Of a stretch of 64,000 bases of DNA, positions 60,428 through 64,000 are shown piece by piece. The notes under the pieces were generated by a model, which saw only the letters and a list, made by a program, of their open reading frames with translations, did not search any database and was not told where the DNA came from. Positions within the stretch are counted from its first letter, which is position 1, and each line of letters begins with the position of its first letter. The stretch lies in assembly GCF_031844705.1 (NCBI RefSeq), contig NZ_CP134609.1:682001-746000 (forward strand), written 5' to 3'. The stretch comes from Streptomyces sp. ITFR-16. Lineage in GTDB: Bacteria; Actinomycetota; Actinomycetes; Streptomycetales; Streptomycetaceae. A program made the translations under genes and the position numbers.

Positions 60428-62023
60428 ATGCACGCTGATGTCATCGTCGTCGGTGGCGGCACAGGTGGTGTCGCCGCGGCACTCGGCGCGTTGCGCGCCG
60501 GCCGTTCCGTGATCCTCGCCGAGGAGTACGACTGGCTCGGCGGCCAGCTCACCAGCCAGGCTGTGCCCCCCGACGAACACACCTGGATCGAACAGTTCGG
60601 CGCCACCGCCTCCTACCGCCAACTGCGAGACGGGATACGGGACTACTACCGGCGGTGCTACCCGCTCACCGCCGAGGCGCGCTCCCGCAGAGACCTGAAT
60701 CCCGGTGCCGGCTGGGTGAGCCGGCTCTGCCACGAGCCCCGGGTCGCGGTCGCGGTGATCGACGAACTGCTCGCGCCGTACCTCGGCTCAGGGCGGCTGC
60801 GAGTGATGCGGCCCTACCGCGCGCAGGCGGCGGAGTGCGACGGCGACCGCGTCACCTCCGTCACGCTGGCCCATCGCGACAGCGGCGAGACGGTAGTTGC
60901 CACCGCCCCCTACATCCTGGATGCCACCGAGACCGGAGAACTGCTGCCGCTGACGGGCACCGAGTACGTCACCGGATTCGAGGCGCAGTCCGACACCGGT
61001 GAACCCAGCGCGCCGGACACCGCGCAGCCGCTGAACATGCAGGCCGTCTCCTACTGCTTCGCCCTTGACCACATCGACGGCGACCACACCATCGACCGGC
61101 CGGATTCCTACGGCTTCTGGCGTGACTACCAGCCGCCCTTCTGGGGTGCCCCGCTGCTTTCCTTCACCGCCCCGCATCCTCGCACCCTGGAGATCGTCAC
61201 CCGTGGCTTCACCCCCAACCCGGGTGACGATCCGGCAGGGGTGATCGCCGACCAGCGGGTCGGCGGCGGCGACATGAACCTGTGGACCTTCCGCCGCATC
61301 GCCGCCCGCGACAACTTCACCGCAGGTGCTTACGCCAGCGATATCACCCTGGTCAACTGGCCGATGATCGACTACTTGGAGGGCCCGGTCATCGACGTGC
61401 CGGACGCGGAGGCCCATCTGTCGGCGGCCAAGCAGTTGTCACTGTCGTATCTCTACTGGCTCCAGACCGAGGCACCGCGGCCCGACGGCGGCACCGGCTT
61501 CCCCGGCCTGCGGCTGCGCCACGATGTCACCGGCAGCAGGGACGGCCTCGCGCAGGCGCCGTACATCCGCGAATCGCGCCGAATCCTCGCTGACTACACA
61601 GTCGTCGAACAGGACCTGTCACTGGACGTGCGCGGCGGCAAGGGCGCTGCGAACTACCCGGACAGCGTCGGCATCGGCATGTACCGCATCGATCTGCACC
61701 CGTCGACGGGCGGCGACAACTACATCGACATCCCCTCAAGCCCCTTCGAGATACCGCTCGGCGCTCTGCTTCCGCGCCGAGTCGAGAACCTCCTCCCCGC
61801 AGGCAAGAACATCGGTACCACCCACATCACCAACGGCTGCTACCGGCTGCACCCTGTCGAGTGGAACATCGGCGAGGTGGCGGGTCTGCTCGCGGCCCAC
61901 TGCGTCGAGCACGGGTTCACCCCCCGCTCCGTACGCGACTCCCCCGACCGCCTCGAAGCCTTCCAGCGTCTGCTCATCGCCCATGGCGTCGAGCTCCGCT
62001 GGCCCGACATCAGCGGCTACTGA
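60428..62023 (+). CDS. FAD-dependent oxidoreductase (FAD_oxidored family)
   Basis: A 531-residue flavoprotein. The dinucleotide-binding motif is VIVVGGGTGGVAAALGALRAG, with GGGTGG at 9-14, followed by EEYDWLGGQLTSQAVPPDEH. The later IGTTHITNGCYRLHPVEWNIGEVAG is the C-terminal FAD motif typical of PF12831. Members occur in carbohydrate and uronate catabolic clusters, but reactions are mostly unknown. There is no secretion signal. It sits between the LacI regulator (44 bp) and the sugar-binding lipoprotein (15 bp), so it probably oxidises the imported saccharide or its product in the cytoplasm. Confidence 0.88.
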   Translation: MHADVIVVGGGTGGVAAALGALRAGRSVILAEEYDWLGGQLTSQAVPPDEHTWIEQFGATASYRQLRDGIRDYYRRCYPLTAEARSRRDLNPGAGWVSRLCHEPRVAVAVIDELLAPYLGSGRLRVMRPYRAQAAECDGDRVTSVTLAHRDSGETVVATAPYILDATETGELLPLTGTEYVTGFEAQSDTGEPSAPDTAQPLNMQAVSYCFALDHIDGDHTIDRPDSYGFWRDYQPPFWGAPLLSFTAPHPRTLEIVTRGFTPNPGDDPAGVIADQRVGGGDMNLWTFRRIAARDNFTAGAYASDITLVNWPMIDYLEGPVIDVPDAEAHLSAAKQLSLSYLYWLQTEAPRPDGGTGFPGLRLRHDVTGSRDGLAQAPYIRESRRILADYTVVEQDLSLDVRGGKGAANYPDSVGIGMYRIDLHPSTGGDNYIDIPSSPFEIPLGALLPRRVENLLPAGKNIGTTHITNGCYRLHPVEWNIGEVAGLLAAHCVEHGFTPRSVRDSPDRLEAFQRLLIAHGVELRWPDISGY

Positions 62024-62038
62024 CCAGGAGCACCAGGC

Positions 62039-63298
62039 ATGAAGACACCCGCACACTCCCGCACAAAGGCCGCCCTTGCCGGCCTCGCCGCATTCGGGCT
62101 GCTCTCCCTCACCGCCTGCGGCGGCTCCAACGGCGACAGCGGACCGGTCTCGTTGCGCATGACGGTCTGGACCGGAAACGAGGCGCACCTGAAAATCCTG
62201 AACGAGATAGCGACGGACTACCGCAAGGCCCATCCGGATATCGAGTCGATCAAGTTCGACACCCTCCCACTGGAGAGCTACACCACCACCCTCACCACGC
62301 AGGTCGCCGGCGGCAAGTCGCCGGACCTCGCCTGGATCATGGAGGATTCGGCCCCGGACTTCGTCTCCTCGGGCGCCCTGGCCGAGATCAAGGACGACAA
62401 GGAGGTGCTGCCGTCGGCGAAGAAGCTGTGGCAGCAGGACGGCAAGACCTACGCGTACCCGTTCTCCACCTCTCCGTTCGGTGTGTTCGTCAACAAGGAT
62501 CTGCTGAAGAGGGCGGGGCAACCCGAGCCCGCCGAACTGATCAAGCAGGGCAAGTGGAACTGGGACCAGGTCAGCGCCACCGGTGCCGCCGTCCACGAGA
62601 AGACCGGCAAGACCGGCATGGTCATCCGCGACTTCGAATTCAAGCAGTGGAAGTACCTCGCGAGCGTCTGGAACGGCTGGGGTGCCGAGGCGTGGAGCGC
62701 GGACGGCAAGTCGTGCGGATTCACCTCCCCGGAGATGACTGCGGCGATGACCTATCTGCACGACTCGATCTTCAAGGACGAGTCAATGCTGGCACCGGGC
62801 ACCTCCGCGGACTTCTTCGCCGGGGAGTCAGCCATGACCGTGGCACAGATAAGCCGGGCCTCCCTCCTGACGGACAAGTTCGCCTGGGACTTCGTGCCTC
62901 TGCCCGAGGGCCCGAAGGGCTCCTACGACGTGATCGGACAGGCCGGTCTGGCCGCCTTCGCCCGGGGCAAGCACGTCAGCGCCGCCACCAACTTCCTCGC
63001 GTTCATGACAAATGAGGAGAATGCGGCGAAGCTCGGAAAGTTCTTTCCGCAGGCACGCAACTTCCAGCTCGACGCGGCCACTCTCGCCAAGAGCAACCCC
63101 CAGGTATCGCAGGAGCAGTTGGAAAACGTCGTGGTCAAGGGGGTAAAGCAGGGCAAAACCCTTCCCAGCCACACCGGCGCCGACGAGATCTCCGACACCG
63201 TGCGCTCGGCGCTCGACCCCCTGTGGAAGCCGGGCGCGGACGTGAAGAAGGTCCTCGCGGACGTCTGCGAGGCCATCGAGCCGCAGCTGCGGAAGTGA
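62039..63298 (+). CDS. ABC sugar-binding lipoprotein (family 1)
   Basis: A 419-residue lipoprotein with lipobox LTAC (Cys27). The family-1 pattern is LRMTVWTGNEAHLKILNEIATDYRKAHP, with FSTSPFGVFVNKDLLKRAG and ASVWNGWGAEAWSADGKSCGF in the binding lobes. CUT1 binders of this type take up oligosaccharides. It follows the FAD oxidoreductase gene and precedes the permease. Release of the ligand by the secreted GH26-like and beta-helix enzymes opposite is a reasonable inference. Confidence 0.92.
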   Translation: MKTPAHSRTKAALAGLAAFGLLSLTACGGSNGDSGPVSLRMTVWTGNEAHLKILNEIATDYRKAHPDIESIKFDTLPLESYTTTLTTQVAGGKSPDLAWIMEDSAPDFVSSGALAEIKDDKEVLPSAKKLWQQDGKTYAYPFSTSPFGVFVNKDLLKRAGQPEPAELIKQGKWNWDQVSATGAAVHEKTGKTGMVIRDFEFKQWKYLASVWNGWGAEAWSADGKSCGFTSPEMTAAMTYLHDSIFKDESMLAPGTSADFFAGESAMTVAQISRASLLTDKFAWDFVPLPEGPKGSYDVIGQAGLAAFARGKHVSAATNFLAFMTNEENAAKLGKFFPQARNFQLDAATLAKSNPQVSQEQLENVVVKGVKQGKTLPSHTGADEISDTVRSALDPLWKPGADVKKVLADVCEAIEPQLRK

Positions 63299-63305
63299 CC
63301 CGGCC

Positions 63306-64000
63306 GTGAAGACACTCGAACGTGCCAGGTCCGCCGCCCCGCCCTCCGGCCCCGGTGAGTCCCCGGCCGGGCGGCCCTTCTGGACGATGCGCCGCCGCGA
63401 CCAGCTGGCCGGCTACCTCTTCATCGCACCGCAGCTCGCGGGCAGCGTCCTTTTCGTTCTCATCCCACTGGCCCTGGTCTTCTGGTACAGCTTCCACGAG
63501 TGGAACACGCTCGCCGGAACCTTCAACCCGGTCGGCTTGGACAACTACCGGCAGCTGGCCGACGATCCCAAACTGCCGGGGGTGCTGAGGGCCACCGCGG
63601 TCTTCTCCGTCGGTCTGGTGGTGCTGAACCTCGCGCTCGCGCTCGCCCTCGCGGTGCTGCTGAACCAGAGGCTTCGCGGCTCCACCGCCTTCCGTACCTT
63701 CTTCTTCTCCCCTGTCGTGGTCTCCCTGGTCGCCTGGACCATCGTGTGGGGATTTCTTCTCCAGAAGAACGGCGGCATCAACGCGGGTCTCGACCTGATC
63801 GGCGTCAAGGGGCCGAACTGGCTCCGCGACGAGACATGGTCCATGGTCTCGGTCATCGTCGTCCAGGTCTTCAAGAACGTCGGCCTGAACATGGTCCTGT
63901 TCCTCGCCGCGCTCCAGGGAGTGCCGCGCGAACTGTACGAGGCCGCCACTGTGGACGGCGCCGGCCGCTGGAGACAGTTCCGGCAGATCACACTGCCGCT
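63306..64000 (+). CDS. ABC sugar permease (MalF-type), cut by window end
   Basis: The first 231 codons of a permease starting at the GTG at 63306, seven bases after the lipoprotein stop. It has a cytoplasmic N-terminus (VKTLERARSAAPPSG), then helices from YLFIAPQLAGSVLFVLIPLALVFWYS. The EAA loop is reached just before the edge (LYEAATVDGAGRWRQFRQITL). The remaining roughly 70 residues and the expected MalG partner lie beyond the window. It has no stop in view. Confidence 0.9.
   Translation, partial: MKTLERARSAAPPSGPGESPAGRPFWTMRRRDQLAGYLFIAPQLAGSVLFVLIPLALVFWYSFHEWNTLAGTFNPVGLDNYRQLADDPKLPGVLRATAVFSVGLVVLNLALALALAVLLNQRLRGSTAFRTFFFSPVVVSLVAWTIVWGFLLQKNGGINAGLDLIGVKGPNWLRDETWSMVSVIVVQVFKNVGLNMVLFLAALQGVPRELYEAATVDGAGRWRQFRQITLP

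Overview
This is a high-GC actinobacterial chromosome segment, almost certainly Streptomyces or a close relative. The evidence is the strong G/C bias at third codon positions, tight ATGA/GTGA operons, GTG starts, Tat and lipoprotein leaders, a conservon (cvnABCD plus two P450s), an ECF42-type sigma factor with its DGPF/YciI partner, F420-type LLM oxidoreductases, and a secreted zinc DD-carboxypeptidase that looks almost identical to the Streptomyces albus G enzyme. I see no rRNA, CRISPR, prophage, integrase or insertion sequence. One tRNA is present, tRNA-Pro(GGG).

Layout. 0-9.5 kb: a TPP-riboswitch-controlled NCS1 transporter (cytX-like), tRNA-Pro, a large STAND ATPase without a DNA-binding domain, two small conserved genes, and a three-gene operon of an FGGY kinase plus two FAD enzymes resembling a GlpK/GlpA/GlpB module. 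9.5-13.3 kb: an unknown alpha-helical protein, an APC amino-acid permease and a TauE-type exporter. 13.4-21 kb: a DeoR/LacI hybrid regulator and the ABC sugar-import operon it probably controls (lipoprotein, two permeases, 2-hydroxyacid dehydrogenase, DUF2264 protein). 21-25 kb: lutABC for L-lactate oxidation and its FadR-type regulator, with two matching operators. 25-33 kb: S66 peptidase, methyltransferase, crotonase, DUF2510 protein, an EF-G paralogue and an N-terminally extended GAPDH. 33.4-38.4 kb: LLM oxidoreductase, HutC-type regulator, a TetR/hydrolase pair with twin palindromic operators, and the ECF42/DGPF pair.

38.6-45.5 kb: a decayed LCM-type methyltransferase (frameshift plus nonsense) behind an iron-box-like palindrome, a 50-nt hairpin, then a conservon ending in a CYP157-like P450 without the ExxR arginine and a normal CYP154-like P450. 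45.5-53.4 kb: a six-gene fully overlapping minus-strand operon (ribose/fructose-type ABC importer, P-loop kinase, SDR dehydrogenase, transketolase) divergent from a ROK regulator. The inferred pathway takes an imported polyol or sugar to a ketose, then a ketose phosphate, then the pentose-phosphate pool. 53.7-55.4 kb: two secreted peptidoglycan hydrolases sharing a PG-binding module. 55.4-64 kb: a carbohydrate locus with a GH26-like enzyme and a beta-helix protein broken by a frameshift and an amber codon on the minus strand, opposite a LacI regulator, an FAD oxidoreductase, a sugar-binding lipoprotein and a permease cut by the window end.

Neither CUT1-type ABC sugar cluster here carries its own ATPase gene within view, as expected if the shared Streptomyces ATPase MsiK serves them. 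All functional assignments rest on motif recognition by eye; no database search was run.
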